Source of the DNA: Aquibium microcysteis
Lineage (GTDB): Bacteria > Pseudomonadota > Alphaproteobacteria > Rhizobiales > Rhizobiaceae
Length of the DNA stretch: 64,000 nt
Direction: 5' to 3'
Assembly: GCF_014495845.1 (NCBI RefSeq)
Contig: NZ_CP061080.1
Location: 4,206,001 to 4,270,000 of the forward strand
Below the pieces are notes generated by a model. That model saw only the letters and a list, made by a program, of their open reading frames with translations. It did no database searches and was not told where the DNA came from. Of this stretch, positions 42,774 to 53,710 are shown piece by piece; position 1 is the stretch's first letter; each line of letters starts with the position of its first letter. A program made the position numbers and the translations under genes.

Positions 42774-43756
42774 TGGCCACGCAGACATCGCCCCTCGGTC
42801 ACTCCGCGAGCGCCGGCACCGAGGCGCCCGGCATGCCCGCACTTCACATGTGGATCTTCGCGGGCCTGCTGCTGATCGGGCTGGCCGCGCCCTACGTGCT
42901 CTATCCCGTCTTCGTCATGAAGGTGCTGTGCTTCGCGCTGTTTGCCTGCGCCTTCAACCTCCTGCTCGGCTTCGGCGGGCTCCTCTCCTTCGGCCATGCC
43001 GCCTATTTCGGAGGTGCCAGCTACGTGTCGGCGCATGCCGCGAAGGTCTGGGGCCTGACGCCGGAACTCGCCATCCTCACCGGAACGCTCGCGGCTGCCG
43101 GACTCGGCCTCGCCATCGGCTCGCTCGCCATCCGCCGCCAGGGCATCTACTTCGCCATGGTCACGCTCGCCTTCGCCCAGATGGTCTTCTTCTTCTCCAT
43201 CCAGGCCCCTTTCACCGGCGGCGAGGACGGCATCCAGTCGGTGCCGCGCGGACACCTTTTCGGGCTGATCCCGATGGCGCCCGACCGCAACCTCTATTTC
43301 TTCGTCCTGGCGGTGGTCTTCATCGGCCTGCTCGTCATCTACCGCATCATCCATTCGCCCTTCGGCCAGGTGCTGAAGGGCATCCGCGACAACGAGCCCC
43401 GCATGATCTCGCTCGGCTACCGGACGCGGCGCTACAAGCTCGCCGTGTTCGTGCTGTCGGCGACGCTGGCCGGCGTCGCCGGGGCCACCAAGGCGATCGT
43501 CTTCCAGCTTGCCTCGCTCACCGACGTCTACTGGACCATGTCGGGCGAGGTGGTGCTGATGACGCTGCTCGGCGGCATGGGAACCGTCTTCGGGCCGATC
43601 CTCGGCGCCGCCGTCATCGTCACCATGCAGAATTATCTGGCCACCTTCGGCGACTGGGTGACGATCGGCCAGGGCATCATCTTCGTGGTCGCGGTCATGC
43701 TGTTCCGCGAAGGCATCGTCGGCGTCCTGGCTCGCCTGATCCGGCGGCCGCTGTAG
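42773..43756 (+). CDS. Branched-chain amino acid-type ABC permease LivM
   Basis: A 327-residue permease with about ten hydrophobic segments. Diagnostic stretches are NLLLGFGGLLSFGHAAYFGG near residues 61-80, the ATPase-contact loop KGIRDNEPRMISLGY near 202-216, and GGMGTVFGPILGAAVI near 265-280. The start overlaps the livH stop by one base (TGATG). It ends the ABC operon; two stem-loops follow its stop. Confidence 0.92.
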   Translation: MATQTSPLGHSASAGTEAPGMPALHMWIFAGLLLIGLAAPYVLYPVFVMKVLCFALFACAFNLLLGFGGLLSFGHAAYFGGASYVSAHAAKVWGLTPELAILTGTLAAAGLGLAIGSLAIRRQGIYFAMVTLAFAQMVFFFSIQAPFTGGEDGIQSVPRGHLFGLIPMAPDRNLYFFVLAVVFIGLLVIYRIIHSPFGQVLKGIRDNEPRMISLGYRTRRYKLAVFVLSATLAGVAGATKAIVFQLASLTDVYWTMSGEVVLMTLLGGMGTVFGPILGAAVIVTMQNYLATFGDWVTIGQGIIFVVAVMLFREGIVGVLARLIRRPL

Positions 43757-43763
43757 AAACGAC

Positions 43764-43812
43764 GCGGCGCGACTGCGCCGCTCCAGAAAAGAACGGGGCG
43801 CGACTGCGCCCC
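43764..43812 (+). terminator. Two tandem GACT-loop hairpins after livM
   Basis: GCGGCGC-GACT-GCGCCGC (43764-43781) and GGGGCGC-GACT-GCGCCCC (43795-43812) are perfect 7-bp stems with the same 4-base loop. The first is followed by an A-rich stretch (CCAGAAAAGAAC), which becomes a U-rich tail for transcripts coming from the opposite side, so it may act best on the convergent talC-like transcript. A T-tract on the plus side is missing. Confidence 0.55.
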
Positions 43813-43840
43813 GGTCCGACCTGTCTCAGCCGCTCTGCAG

Positions 43841-43865
43841 CACCGCCGCAACCCGTGCGGCGGTG
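43841..43865. terminator. Stem-loop at the 3' side of the transaldolase gene
   Basis: CACCGCCGC and GCGGCGGTG form a 9-bp perfect stem around a 7-base loop, 15 bases beyond the stop of the minus-strand transaldolase. No T-tract follows in either direction, so it may be a stabilising 3' hairpin as easily as a terminator. Confidence 0.45.
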
Positions 43866-43880
43866 CGGATCGGCTTCGGC

Positions 43881-44534
43881 TCAGCCGATCTTCTGGCCGG
43901 TCTTGGCCCAGTCGGCCAGGAACTGCTCCAGGCCCTTGTCGGTCAGCGGATGCTTGACCAGCGCGCGCAGCGTCGCCGGCGGCACGGTCGCCACGTCGGC
44001 GCCGATCAGCGCCACGCGCTTGACGTGCTCCGGGGTGCGGATCGACGCCGCCAGGATTTCCGTCTCGAAGCCGAAATTGTCATAGATCTGGCGGATCTCG
44101 GCGATCAGCTCGACGCCGTCGAAGCCCATGTCGTCCAGCCGGCCGATGAAGGGCGAGATGAAGGTGGCGCCCGCCTTGGCGGCGAGCAGCGCCTGGTTGG
44201 CAGAGAAGCACAGCGTCACGTTGACCTTGCGGCCGTCGCCGGTGATCGCCTTGCAGGCCCTGAGGCCGTCCAGCGTCAGCGGCACCTTGATGCAGATGTT
44301 GTCGGCGATCTTCGACAGCACGTCCGCCTCCCGCATCATCTCCTTGTAGTCGATCGCCACCACCTCGGCCGAGACCGGCCCTTCGACGATCGAGCAGATC
44401 TCCCTGGTGACCTCGGCGATGTTTCCGCCGGACTTCAGGATCAGCGACGGATTGGTGGTCACGCCGTCCAGCAGGCCGAGCTCGTTGAGTTCGCGGATTT
44501 CCTTCGTGTCGGCGGTGTCGACGAAGAACTTCAT
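43881..44534 (-). CDS. Transaldolase (short TalC/FSA-type)
   Basis: A 217-residue transaldolase of the small decameric type. The Schiff-base lysine is Lys83 in CIKVPLT, at the position known from related short transaldolases, and GVTTNPSLI is at 24-32, with [11 protein letters not shown] near 104 and the phosphate-binding region near 170. It transfers dihydroxyacetone units in the non-oxidative pentose phosphate pathway. Fructose-6-phosphate aldolases share the fold; rhizobial proteins of this sequence type are usually called transaldolase. It is divergent from priA, a common arrangement in Rhizobiales. Confidence 0.92.
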   Translation of the reverse strand: MKFFVDTADTKEIRELNELGLLDGVTTNPSLILKSGGNIAEVTREICSIVEGPVSAEVVAIDYKEMMREADVLSKIADNICIKVPLTLDGLRACKAITGDGRKVNVTLCFSANQALLAAKAGATFISPFIGRLDDMGFDGVELIAEIRQIYDNFGFETEILAASIRTPEHVKRVALIGADVATVPPATLRALVKHPLTDKGLEQFLADWAKTGQKIG

Positions 44535-44625
44535 GGTCGTCTCCTGGCAATTTCGGGGGGCGGACGGGCTCGGCCCGCCTGGTTGGCCTTTGATCTAGAC
44601 GAAACTCGGGGCAAGGTCACGCGCC

Positions 44626-46809
44626 ATGACGCAAGATTCGCCTGCCCCCTCCGTCGTTCCGGTGATGGTCCCCATGCCGGCCGAACGGCCCTACTCCTAT
44701 GCCGTTCCCGCCGGCATGGCGGTCGGGCCGGGCGCGATCGTGCGCGTGCCGCTCGGTCCGCGCGAGGTGGCGGGCATCGTCTGGGACGGCGAAGGCGGCT
44801 CGGTCGATCCGAAGAAGCTGCGGCCGATTTCCCAGGTCTTCGACTGCCCGCCCATCGATGCCGCCATGCGCCGCTTCGTCGACTGGGTGGCCGACTACAC
44901 GCTCTCCCCGCCCGGCATGGTGGCGCGCATGCTGCTGCGCGCGCCGGCAGCCTTCGATCCCGAGCCCTGGATCGACGGCATCGCCCGCACCGCCGCCCTG
45001 CCCGACCGGATGACCGCGGCGCGCTCCCGCGTGCTCGAACTCGCCGCCGAGGGCATGGCCTGGACGCGGTCGGGCCTCGCGCACGCCGCCGGTGTCTCCT
45101 CCGCCGTGGTCGACGGGCTGAGGCAGCAGGGCGTCTTCGAGGACGTGAAACTGCCGCCCCGCCCGGTCGTCGCCGCGCCCGATCCCGCATACACCCTGCC
45201 TTCGCTCAATCCCGACCAGCAGGCGGCCGCCGACACGCTGCGCGACAGGGCCGGGAAGGCTGCCTTCTCCGTCACCCTCATCGACGGCGTCACCGGTTCC
45301 GGCAAGACCGAGGTCTATTTCGAGGCCATCGCCGCGGCGCTGGACCGCGGCGCGCAGGTTCTGATCCTGCTGCCCGAGATCGCGCTCACCCATGCCTTCC
45401 TCGAGCGCTTCCAGGATCGATTCGGCGCAAAGCCCGCCGAATGGCATTCCGACCTGCCGCCGCGCATGCGTGAGAAAGTCTGGCGCCAGGTGGCGGAAGG
45501 CCAGGTGCGCGTGGTTGCCGGCGCCCGTTCGGCGCTGTTCCTGCCCTTCCGGGAACTCGGCCTGGTCGTCGTCGACGAGGAACACGACCCCGCCTACAAG
45601 CAGGAGGATCGCGTCTTCTACAATGCCCGCGACATGGCGGTGGTGCGCGCGCGCATCGCCGGCTTCCCGGTCGTCCTCGCCTCGGCGACGCCGTCGATCG
45701 AGAGCCGCGTCAACGCGCTGTCGGGCCGCTACGGCCGCGTCGCCCTGCCGTCGCGCTTCGCGGAGGCGGCCCTGCCCGACCTGAAGGCGATCGACATGCG
45801 CCGCAACCCGCCCGCGCGCGGCGGCTTCCTGTCGCCGGTGCTTCTCGATGCCACGAAGCAGACCCTGGCGCGCGGCGAGCAGGCGCTGTTCTTCCTCAAC
45901 CGCCGCGGCTATGCGCCGCTCACGCTCTGCCGCGTCTGCGGCCACCGCTTCCAGTGCCCGTCCTGTTCGAGCTGGCTGGTCGAGCACCGCTTCCGCGGCC
46001 AGCTCGTCTGCCACCAGTGCGGCCACACCGAAAGGCAGCCCGAGGCCTGCCCGTCCTGCGGCGCGCTCGACCATCTCGTCGCCTGCGGCCCCGGCGTCGA
46101 GCGCATCGCCGAGGAGGCCGTCGGTCATTTCCCCGACGCGCGCATCATCGTCCTGTCGTCCGACCTGCTCGGCGGTGTCCGCCGGCTGCGGCTGGAGCTC
46201 GAGGCCGTCGCCAGGGGCGAGGCCGACATCGTCATCGGCACCCAGCTCGTCGCCAAGGGCCACAATTTCCCGAACATGACGCTGGTCGGAATCGTCGACG
46301 CCGATCTCGGCCTCGCCAACGGCGATCCGCGCGCCGCCGAGCGCACCTTCCAGCTGCTCTCCCAGGTCACCGGCCGCGCCGGCCGCACGGGCCGCAAGAG
46401 CCTCGGCCTGCTGCAGACCTACCAGCCCGACCACCCGGTCATGAAGGCGATCGTCTCCGGCGACGCGGAGGCCTTCTACGACCGCGAGACCGACGAGCGG
46501 CAGCGCGCCGCCATGCCGCCCTTCGGCCGCCTCGCCGGCCTGATCGTCAGCGCCGCCACCCGCGCCGAAGCCGAATCCCACGCCCGCGCGCTGCGCCGCG
46601 CGGCCCCCCGCGCCGCCGACATCGACGTGCTCGGACCCGCCGAGGCGCCCCTCGCCCTGATCGCCGGCCGCCACCGCTTCCGCCTCCTCGTCCACGGCGA
46701 CCGCCGGTCCGACATCCAGAAATTCGTCCGCTCGATGCTCGCGGCAGCCGACCGCCCGCGGGGCTCGGTGCGGGTGCAGGTCGACATCGATCCCCAGAGC
46801 TTCCTCTGA
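44626..46809 (+). CDS. priA: Primosomal protein N' (replication restart helicase PriA)
   Basis: A 727-residue superfamily 2 helicase for restart of stalled replication forks. The N-terminal DNA-binding domain occupies residues 1-110; Walker A GVTGSGKTEVY is near 221-231, the DEEH box (DEEHDPAYKQ) near 317-326, zinc-binding cysteines CRVCGHRFQCPSC and CHQCGH...CPSC between about 430 and 480, and helicase motifs GTQLVAKGHNFPN and QVTGRAGRTG in the C-terminal half. Complete and of normal family length. An AT-poor 91-base gap separates it from the divergent transaldolase. Confidence 0.96.
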   Translation: MTQDSPAPSVVPVMVPMPAERPYSYAVPAGMAVGPGAIVRVPLGPREVAGIVWDGEGGSVDPKKLRPISQVFDCPPIDAAMRRFVDWVADYTLSPPGMVARMLLRAPAAFDPEPWIDGIARTAALPDRMTAARSRVLELAAEGMAWTRSGLAHAAGVSSAVVDGLRQQGVFEDVKLPPRPVVAAPDPAYTLPSLNPDQQAAADTLRDRAGKAAFSVTLIDGVTGSGKTEVYFEAIAAALDRGAQVLILLPEIALTHAFLERFQDRFGAKPAEWHSDLPPRMREKVWRQVAEGQVRVVAGARSALFLPFRELGLVVVDEEHDPAYKQEDRVFYNARDMAVVRARIAGFPVVLASATPSIESRVNALSGRYGRVALPSRFAEAALPDLKAIDMRRNPPARGGFLSPVLLDATKQTLARGEQALFFLNRRGYAPLTLCRVCGHRFQCPSCSSWLVEHRFRGQLVCHQCGHTERQPEACPSCGALDHLVACGPGVERIAEEAVGHFPDARIIVLSSDLLGGVRRLRLELEAVARGEADIVIGTQLVAKGHNFPNMTLVGIVDADLGLANGDPRAAERTFQLLSQVTGRAGRTGRKSLGLLQTYQPDHPVMKAIVSGDAEAFYDRETDERQRAAMPPFGRLAGLIVSAATRAEAESHARALRRAAPRAADIDVLGPAEAPLALIAGRHRFRLLVHGDRRSDIQKFVRSMLAAADRPRGSVRVQVDIDPQSFL

Positions 46810-46863
46810 CCCGCCCCCCGCGCCGCCGCCACGCGCCACGCGCCACAGCCCCCGCGCGCCATC

Positions 46864-47162
46864 CCCTCCACCTTCGTCATTCCCGGGACGGCGTCCGGGC
46901 GCAGCGAAGGACGCCGTATCCGGGGTCCATGCCTCGGAGGAGGTCATCGAGCGGGACGATGGAGAAGGTCCGACCGGTGGGCCGTCCGCACCGTCCAGCC
47001 CCCGACATCGGCCGAGGCATGGATCCCGGGTCTGCGCCTCCGCTTCGCTCCGGCTTCGCCCGGGATGACGAAGGTGAAAGCAGCACCATCCCCTCCACCT
47101 TCGTCATCCCGGAACGGCGTCCAAGCGCAGCGCAGGACGACGTATCCGGGATCCATGCCTCG
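46864..47162. repeat. Three copies of a dispersed palindrome-rich intergenic repeat
   Basis: Downstream of priA lie two direct copies of about 74 bases (46864-46937 and 47089-47162) and one inverted, more diverged copy (about 47013-47074). The direct copies share CCCTCCACCTTCGTCAT at one end, CGGCGTCC and CGTATCCGGG in the middle and TCCATGCCTCG at the other end. The inverted copy carries GAGGCATGGATCCCGGG and CCCGGGATGACGAAGGTG. Elements with this CGTCAT-CCCGGG / GGATCCATGCC pattern occur in many alphaproteobacterial intergenic regions. The whole stretch 46810-47388 holds no gene that I can support. Confidence 0.8.
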
Positions 47163-47388
47163 CCATCCGTCCCCGCGATCCGGCCCACGACGAGGCACGT
47201 GCCGCCCGGTCGCCGCCGCGAGCGCCACATCCTGCGCCCCCCCTCCGTCGTCGCTGCGCGACGCCACCTCCGCCCCCACTGCGTGGGGTGGAGGACGGGC
47301 TCTCCTCGCGAAATCAACGCCTTGCGAAAATTCTGTCCACACCCCTGCCGGTCCACAACAGACTGGCCGCAGATGAAGGAGGGCGGAT

Positions 47389-47817
47389 ATGGGCGGGGCG
47401 GGACTGAACGGGCGGAAGCTGCGGGAGACGATCACGCTCCTGCTGTCGCTCGCCGCGCATGCCGACGCCGCCGCCGGCCGTTGCTTTGCCGTGCGCTGGC
47501 TGGTGCTGTTCTTCCTGCGCCGCGGCGAGCGGGCCGCGCGGATCAGCGTCGCCGACGCGCTGCGGATCGACGTCGCCGTGATCGAGGACGAACTGGCGGC
47601 CGCCGCCGGGCCGGACGACGCCAGCCCCTTCGACGCCGCGCTGGTCGCCTGGCGCTACCGCTGGTGCGCGGCGATGCTCTCCGCGGTGCTGGCCAGCATG
47701 GGCGGCACCGCCTGGGCGCCCGGCCGCGACGCGGTCCCCGGACACCGCGCCTGCCTCGCCGTCGCCTGCCCCGTCCTGCCCGTCCTGCCGCTGCCGCAGG
47801 TCCACGACACCTCCTGA
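47389..47817 (+). CDS. Hypothetical protein, 142 residues
   Basis: I do not recognise this protein. It starts with a good AAGGAGG ribosome site 8 bases before the ATG, which is the main reason to accept it. It is rich in Ala, Arg, Leu and Val, with a hydrophobic region near residues 35-50 (FAVRWLVLFFLRRG) and four cysteines, including CAAM near 93 and a CLAVAC pair near 121-126. It may be a short membrane-associated protein. It stands alone between the repeat-bearing spacer and a palindromic element and has no clear operon partner. Confidence 0.5.
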   Translation: MGGAGLNGRKLRETITLLLSLAAHADAAAGRCFAVRWLVLFFLRRGERAARISVADALRIDVAVIEDELAAAAGPDDASPFDAALVAWRYRWCAAMLSAVLASMGGTAWAPGRDAVPGHRACLAVACPVLPVLPLPQVHDTS

Positions 47818-47913
47818 CGCCGACGCTCCGCCGATCCCATCCCCTTGTCCAGCAGGCCGGGCGGCACAACCGCCTCCCGGCCCGCACGTGCTGGCGGAAA
47901 TGCAGGCGAAATA

Positions 47914-47993
47914 CCGGGACAGTTTCGTTCATTCGCGGTCGCGCTCCTCGGGAATGGGCGGCGACCGGTGCCGAATCGAGGAAACTGTCCCGG
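47914..47993. repeat. 80-base imperfect palindrome with 13-bp perfect terminal inverted repeats
   Basis: The termini are CCGGGACAGTTTC (47914-47926) and GAAACTGTCCCGG (47981-47993). Inside them ATTCG/CGAAT and CGGTCGC (47936-47942) / GCGACCG (47961-47967) extend the pairing, so the element can fold into one long hairpin with an 18-base loop. It lies in the 283-base gap between two small genes. A fragment, GAAACTGTCCGG, is found again near 61922-61933 upstream of the MFS gene. The form suggests a small non-autonomous mobile or REP-like element. Confidence 0.75.
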
Positions 47994-48100
47994 GATTTCC
48001 GGACGATCGCCGCCGTCGGAACGGTCCCGTCCCGGCCGCTGGCGAATCGCCCGCGCCGCCTGCTAGAAACGCGCGCGACCCCACCCCTCGGAACCCCTCG

Positions 48101-48487
48101 ATGGACCTCACCCTTCCCTGGCCCACCACCACCGGCGAAACGCTGGCCTTCGCATCGGCGGTCTGCGCCATCCTCGCCGGCCTTGCCGCACTGGTCCTGC
48201 CCGGGCTCTGGGCCGGGCTGACGGGAGAGCCGCGCGACCGCGCCGCGGCGTCCGCCGCGCTCAGAGCCGCATCCGGCTTCCCGATCGGCCTCGGGATCGC
48301 CGCCATCCTGCTGGCGCAGCCGCTGCTCTATGTCGCCCTCGGTGCGGGCTGGCTCTTCGCCGCCCTCGGCCGCACGGTCGCCCTTGCCGCCGACCGCACC
48401 GCCTGGGGCCTCGGCTTCCTGCGCCTCGCGCTCGACCTCCTGCTCGCCGTCCTGCCGCTCGCCTATGCCTTCGGCTACCTTCCCTGA
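48101..48487 (+). CDS. Small four-helix membrane protein, uncharacterised
   Basis: A 128-residue, strongly hydrophobic protein with four probable membrane segments (about residues 14-36, 48-72, 75-92 and 100-124). The layout resembles small four-TM families such as DUF4345, but I cannot assign it firmly. The ATG at 48101 is preferred, because the longer in-frame opening runs back through the palindromic element. A TGCTAGA hexamer about 40 bases upstream resembles the -10 candidate found before atpH. No function can be inferred from the neighbours. Confidence 0.6.
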   Translation: MDLTLPWPTTTGETLAFASAVCAILAGLAALVLPGLWAGLTGEPRDRAAASAALRAASGFPIGLGIAAILLAQPLLYVALGAGWLFAALGRTVALAADRTAWGLGFLRLALDLLLAVLPLAYAFGYLP

Positions 48488-48552
48488 GACGGTGCGGGAC
48501 GGCACTGCCCGGTTCCATGCGACAAAACTGACGCGAAACCCTGTGCCGCGGG

Positions 48553-48582
48553 TTGTTGCGAGTCCGGAATGCCTGTGCTAGA
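48553..48582 (+). promoter_or_regulatory. Candidate promoter of the F1 ATP synthase operon
   Basis: TTGTTG (48553-48558) and GCTAGA (48577-48582) are spaced by 18 bases and resemble an alphaproteobacterial housekeeping promoter. The atpH start follows 135 bases later, after an AT-rich leader (AAATAATTCAATTAGG). The call rests on consensus resemblance only. Confidence 0.4.
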
Positions 48583-48717
48583 CGGCAATCGACTTTCGGC
48601 CCGGGGATCGGCACGCTCGGATTTGTGGTCGAAATAATTCAATTAGGTCAGAGGGTTAGCCAGAGTCTTGAACTCGCGCCGAAATCCTGCGGCCATCTCA
48701 GGAAGAGAAGACCGTTC

Positions 48718-49278
48718 GTGGCACAGTCTACTTCGCCAGTATCAGACGTCGCGGGGCGCTACGCGGGCTCGCTGTTCGAACTCGCCCTCGCCGAGAAGAG
48801 CGTCTCGCAGGTCGAGTATGATCTTCTCGCCTTCGAAGGCCTGATCGAGGAGAGCGCCGACCTCAGGCGCCTCATCGAGAGCCCCGTGTTCTCGGCCGAC
48901 GACCAGTACCGCGCCATCGCGGCCATCGCCGACAAGGCGGGGCTGCACGGCCTCGTCGGAAACTTCCTGAAGGTGGTGGCGAAGAACCGCCGCCTGTTCG
49001 CCGTTCCGGGCATCATCAAGGCCTTCCGCGCCATTGCCGCGGAGCACCGCGGCGAGGTCGTGGCCGAGGTCATGGCCGCCCATGCGCTGACGCGTGATCA
49101 GGAGGCCGAACTCAAGGCCGCCCTGGCGCAGGTCGCCGGCAAGACCGTCACCGTCAAGGTCACGATCGATCCCTCCCTGCTCGGCGGGCTCGTCGTCAAG
49201 ATGGGTTCGCGCCAGATCGACACGTCGCTCAAGACCAAACTCAATTCGCTCAAGCTCGCACTTAAAGAGGTCGGCTGA
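48718..49278 (+). CDS. atpH: F1 ATP synthase subunit delta
   Basis: A 186-residue stator subunit that links F1 to the peripheral stalk. The N-terminal helical bundle begins with [14 protein letters not shown] and the C-terminal region ends with [20 protein letters not shown], the classic OSCP/delta signature. The start is a GTG at 48718, chosen because it gives the usual length and a purine-rich AGGAAGAGAAG lies just upstream; longer in-frame openings add residues not found in the family. Its stop overlaps the atpA start by one base (TGATG). It is first in the F1 operon. Confidence 0.94.
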   Translation: MAQSTSPVSDVAGRYAGSLFELALAEKSVSQVEYDLLAFEGLIEESADLRRLIESPVFSADDQYRAIAAIADKAGLHGLVGNFLKVVAKNRRLFAVPGIIKAFRAIAAEHRGEVVAEVMAAHALTRDQEAELKAALAQVAGKTVTVKVTIDPSLLGGLVVKMGSRQIDTSLKTKLNSLKLALKEVG

Positions 49279-50807
49279 TGGACATCCGCGCCGCGGAAAT
49301 TTCCGCAATTCTGAAAGACCAGATCAAGAACTTCGGCAAGGAAGCCGAAGTGTCCGAAGTCGGCCAGGTCCTCTCGGTCGGTGACGGCATCGCCCGCGTC
49401 TACGGCCTCGACAACGTCCAGGCGGGCGAAATGGTCGAGTTCCCCGGCGGCATCCGCGGCATGGCGCTGAACCTCGAGACCGACAATGTCGGCGTCGTCA
49501 TCTTCGGCGCCGACCGCGACATCAAGGAAGGCGACACCGTCAAGCGCACCGGCACCATCGTCGACGTTCCGGTCGGCAAGGGCCTGCTCGGCCGCGTCGT
49601 CGACGCGCTCGGCAACCCGATCGACGGCAAGGGCCCGATCGAGGCGACCGAGCGCCGCCGCGTCGACGTCAAGGCGCCCGGCATCATTCCCCGCAAGTCG
49701 GTGCACGAGCCGATGTCGACCGGCCTCAAGGCCATCGACGCCCTGATCCCGATCGGCCGCGGCCAGCGCGAGCTCGTCATCGGCGACCGCCAGACCGGCA
49801 AGACCGCCATCATCCTCGACACCTTCCTGAACCAGAAGCCGCTCAACATGGGCGACGACGAGGGCCAGAAGCTCTACTGCGTCTACGTCGCCGTCGGCCA
49901 GAAGCGCTCCACCGTCGCCCAGTTCGTGAAGGCGCTCGAAGAGCGCGGCGCGCTCGAATATTCGATCATCATCGCCGCCACCGCGTCCGACCCGGCGCCG
50001 ATGCAGTTCCTGGCCCCCTTCGCGGGCTGCGCCATGGGCGAGTTCTTCCGCGACAACGGCATGCATGCCGTGATCGCCTATGACGACCTGTCCAAGCAGG
50101 CCGTCGCCTACCGCCAGATGTCGCTGCTGCTGCGCCGTCCGCCCGGGCGCGAGGCCTATCCGGGCGACGTCTTCTTCCTGCACTCGCGCCTGCTCGAGCG
50201 TGCGGCCAAGCTCAACGACGACAACGGCAAGGGCTCGCTCACGGCGCTTCCGGTCATCGAGACGCAGGCCAACGACGTGTCGGCCTACATCCCGACCAAC
50301 GTGATCTCGATCACCGACGGCCAGATCTTCCTCGAGACCAACCTGTTCTTCCAGGGCATCCGTCCTGCGGTGAACGTCGGTCTCTCGGTGTCGCGCGTCG
50401 GCTCGGCCGCCCAGGTCAAGGCGATGAAGCAGGTCGCCGGTTCGATCAAGGGCGAGCTCGCGCAGTATCGCGAGATGGCCGCCTTCGCCCAGTTCGGTTC
50501 CGACCTCGACGCCGCCACGCAGCGCCTGCTCAACCGCGGCGCGCGCCTGACGGAACTCCTGAAGCAGCCGCAGTTCTCGCCGCTGAAGACGGAAGAGCAG
50601 GTCGTCGTGATCTTCGCCGGCGTCAACGGCTATCTCGACAAGATCCCGGTCGCCAAGGTCGGCGCCTTCGAGCGCGGTCTCCTCACCCACATGCGCGGCG
50701 ACGGCAAGGCGGTGCTCGAGGGGATCCGGGTCGAGAAGGCGCTGTCGGACGATCTGCGCGCCAGGCTGAAGGCCGAGATCGACGCCTTCGCCAAGAACTT
50801 CGCCTGA
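49278..50807 (+). CDS. atpA: F1 ATP synthase subunit alpha
   Basis: A complete 509-residue alpha subunit. The Walker A motif GDRQTGKT is at residues 169-176, and the conserved regulatory and catalytic-interface stretch ITDGQIFLE with [15 protein letters not shown] and its arginine finger region near 350-375 are present. It binds nucleotides at the non-catalytic sites of F1. It is translationally coupled to atpH and lies 23 bases before atpG; that spacer contains GGGAGTAGGG, the same heptamer type as the array at 2822. Confidence 0.98.
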   Translation: MDIRAAEISAILKDQIKNFGKEAEVSEVGQVLSVGDGIARVYGLDNVQAGEMVEFPGGIRGMALNLETDNVGVVIFGADRDIKEGDTVKRTGTIVDVPVGKGLLGRVVDALGNPIDGKGPIEATERRRVDVKAPGIIPRKSVHEPMSTGLKAIDALIPIGRGQRELVIGDRQTGKTAIILDTFLNQKPLNMGDDEGQKLYCVYVAVGQKRSTVAQFVKALEERGALEYSIIIAATASDPAPMQFLAPFAGCAMGEFFRDNGMHAVIAYDDLSKQAVAYRQMSLLLRRPPGREAYPGDVFFLHSRLLERAAKLNDDNGKGSLTALPVIETQANDVSAYIPTNVISITDGQIFLETNLFFQGIRPAVNVGLSVSRVGSAAQVKAMKQVAGSIKGELAQYREMAAFAQFGSDLDAATQRLLNRGARLTELLKQPQFSPLKTEEQVVVIFAGVNGYLDKIPVAKVGAFERGLLTHMRGDGKAVLEGIRVEKALSDDLRARLKAEIDAFAKNFA

Positions 50808-50830
50808 TCGGTCGGGAGTAGGGTCGAGGC

Positions 50831-51709
50831 ATGCCTTCACTTAAGGACCTGCGAAACCGCATCGCCTCGGTGAAGGCGACGCAGAAGATCACCAAGGCGA
50901 TGCAGATGGTCGCCGCGGCGAAGCTGCGTCGCGCCCAGGAAGCGGCGGAGGCGGCGCGGCCGTATTCGCAGCGCATGGGCGCCGTGCTGGCCAACATCGC
51001 GGCGGCCGTGTCGGGTGACGACGCGCCCGCTCTGATGACCGGCACCGGCAAGGACGACGTGCACCTGCTCGTCGTCGCGACCGCGGAGCGCGGTCTCTGC
51101 GGCGGCTTCAACAGCCAGATCGCCCGCCTGGCGCGCGAGCACATCCGCCGCCTGCTGCGCGACGGCAAGACCGTGAAGATCATCACCGTCGGCAAGAAGG
51201 GCGCGGACATCCTGCGCCGCGACTATGCCAAGCTGATCATCGAGCGCATCGAACTGCGCGACGTCAAGCAGGTCGGCTTCGTCAACGCCGACGCCATCGC
51301 GAAGAACATCACCCAGCGCTTCGCGGCGGGCGAGTTCGACGTCTGCACGCTGTTCTATTCCGAGTTCAAGTCGGTGATCTCGCAGATCCCGACCGCCCAG
51401 CAGATCATCCCGGCGAAGGCTCCGGCCGCGCCGGCCGCCGATTCCTCGGCGTCTGCGATCTACGAATACGAGCCGGATGCGGGCCAGATCCTGTCGGACC
51501 TGATCCCGCGCAACATCTCCGTCCAGATCTTCCGCGCGTTGCTCGAGAACGCGGCCGGCGAGATGGGCGCCAAGATGACGGCCATGGACAATGCGACGCG
51601 CAATGCCGGCGACATGATCAGCAAGCTGACGATCACCTACAACCGTCAGCGGCAGGCGCAGATCACCAAGGAACTGATCGAAATCATCTCGGGCGCGGAA
51701 GCGCTCTAG
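50831..51709 (+). CDS. atpG: F1 ATP synthase subunit gamma
   Basis: A complete 292-residue central rotor subunit. The N-terminal helix [21 protein letters not shown] and the C-terminal helix [26 protein letters not shown], both part of the rotating coiled coil, are fully present, and ERGLCGGFN is in the Rossmann-like middle. An Ala/Pro/Ser-rich insertion at about residues 198-210 ([13 protein letters not shown]) is typical of alphaproteobacterial gamma subunits. It lies between atpA and atpD. Confidence 0.97.
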   Translation: MPSLKDLRNRIASVKATQKITKAMQMVAAAKLRRAQEAAEAARPYSQRMGAVLANIAAAVSGDDAPALMTGTGKDDVHLLVVATAERGLCGGFNSQIARLAREHIRRLLRDGKTVKIITVGKKGADILRRDYAKLIIERIELRDVKQVGFVNADAIAKNITQRFAAGEFDVCTLFYSEFKSVISQIPTAQQIIPAKAPAAPAADSSASAIYEYEPDAGQILSDLIPRNISVQIFRALLENAAGEMGAKMTAMDNATRNAGDMISKLTITYNRQRQAQITKELIEIISGAEAL

Positions 51710-53185
<1,476 letters not shown>

Positions 53186-53276
53186 GCAACGATTGGCATA
53201 GGGAGTAGCGGGCAGGTATGGCGGTCGACGGTCGATGATCCTTCGCCGTTCGCCATTTGCTGCCGGCTAGATTTGA

Positions 53277-53684
53277 ATGGCACGATCCTTCAAGTTCGAG
53301 CTGGTTTCGCCGGAGCGCCTGCTCGTCTCCGCGCAGGTCGAGTCCGTCGTCATACCGGCGACGGAAGGCGAGATGACGGTGATGGCGAACCACGCCCCCG
53401 TCATGACCACCATCAAGCCGGGGGTGGTGACGGTGACCGCGGCCGGCGGCAAGGTCGACCGCTACGTCGTCTTCGGCGGCTTCGCCGACATCCTTCCGGA
53501 AGGCTGCACGCTGCTCGCCGAATCGGCGATCCACGTCGACCAGATCGACCGCGCCGACATCGCACGGCGCATCAAGGAGGCCCAGGAAGACCTCAACGAC
53601 GCAGCCGATCATCACGGCCGGACGAAGGCCGAGGAGTATCTCGGCCAGCTCACGACGCTGCAGGGCGCCATCCTGCCCGCCTGA
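53277..53684 (+). CDS. atpC: F1 ATP synthase subunit epsilon
   Basis: A complete 135-residue subunit with the N-terminal beta-barrel (FKFELVSPERLL, EGEMTVMANHAPVMT) and a C-terminal helical hairpin at about residues 90-130. It regulates F1 by contact with gamma and beta. The 91-base gap upstream is larger than elsewhere in the operon and contains GGGAGTAG at 53201. A clear terminator follows the gene, so this is the operon end. Confidence 0.95.
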   Translation: MARSFKFELVSPERLLVSAQVESVVIPATEGEMTVMANHAPVMTTIKPGVVTVTAAGGKVDRYVVFGGFADILPEGCTLLAESAIHVDQIDRADIARRIKEAQEDLNDAADHHGRTKAEEYLGQLTTLQGAILPA

Positions 53685-53710
53685 CCGGCGGTACCCTGAC
53701 GAGACCGAAT

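Noticed and set aside
44617..46947. A 776-codon minus-strand frame opposite priA
   Set aside because: Gly/Asp/Arg-rich shadow of a fully conserved housekeeping gene.
46877..47435. Two overlapping minus-strand frames of about 160 codons in the priA downstream spacer
   Set aside because: They read through the dispersed repeats, repeat the same peptide pieces and lack ribosome sites.
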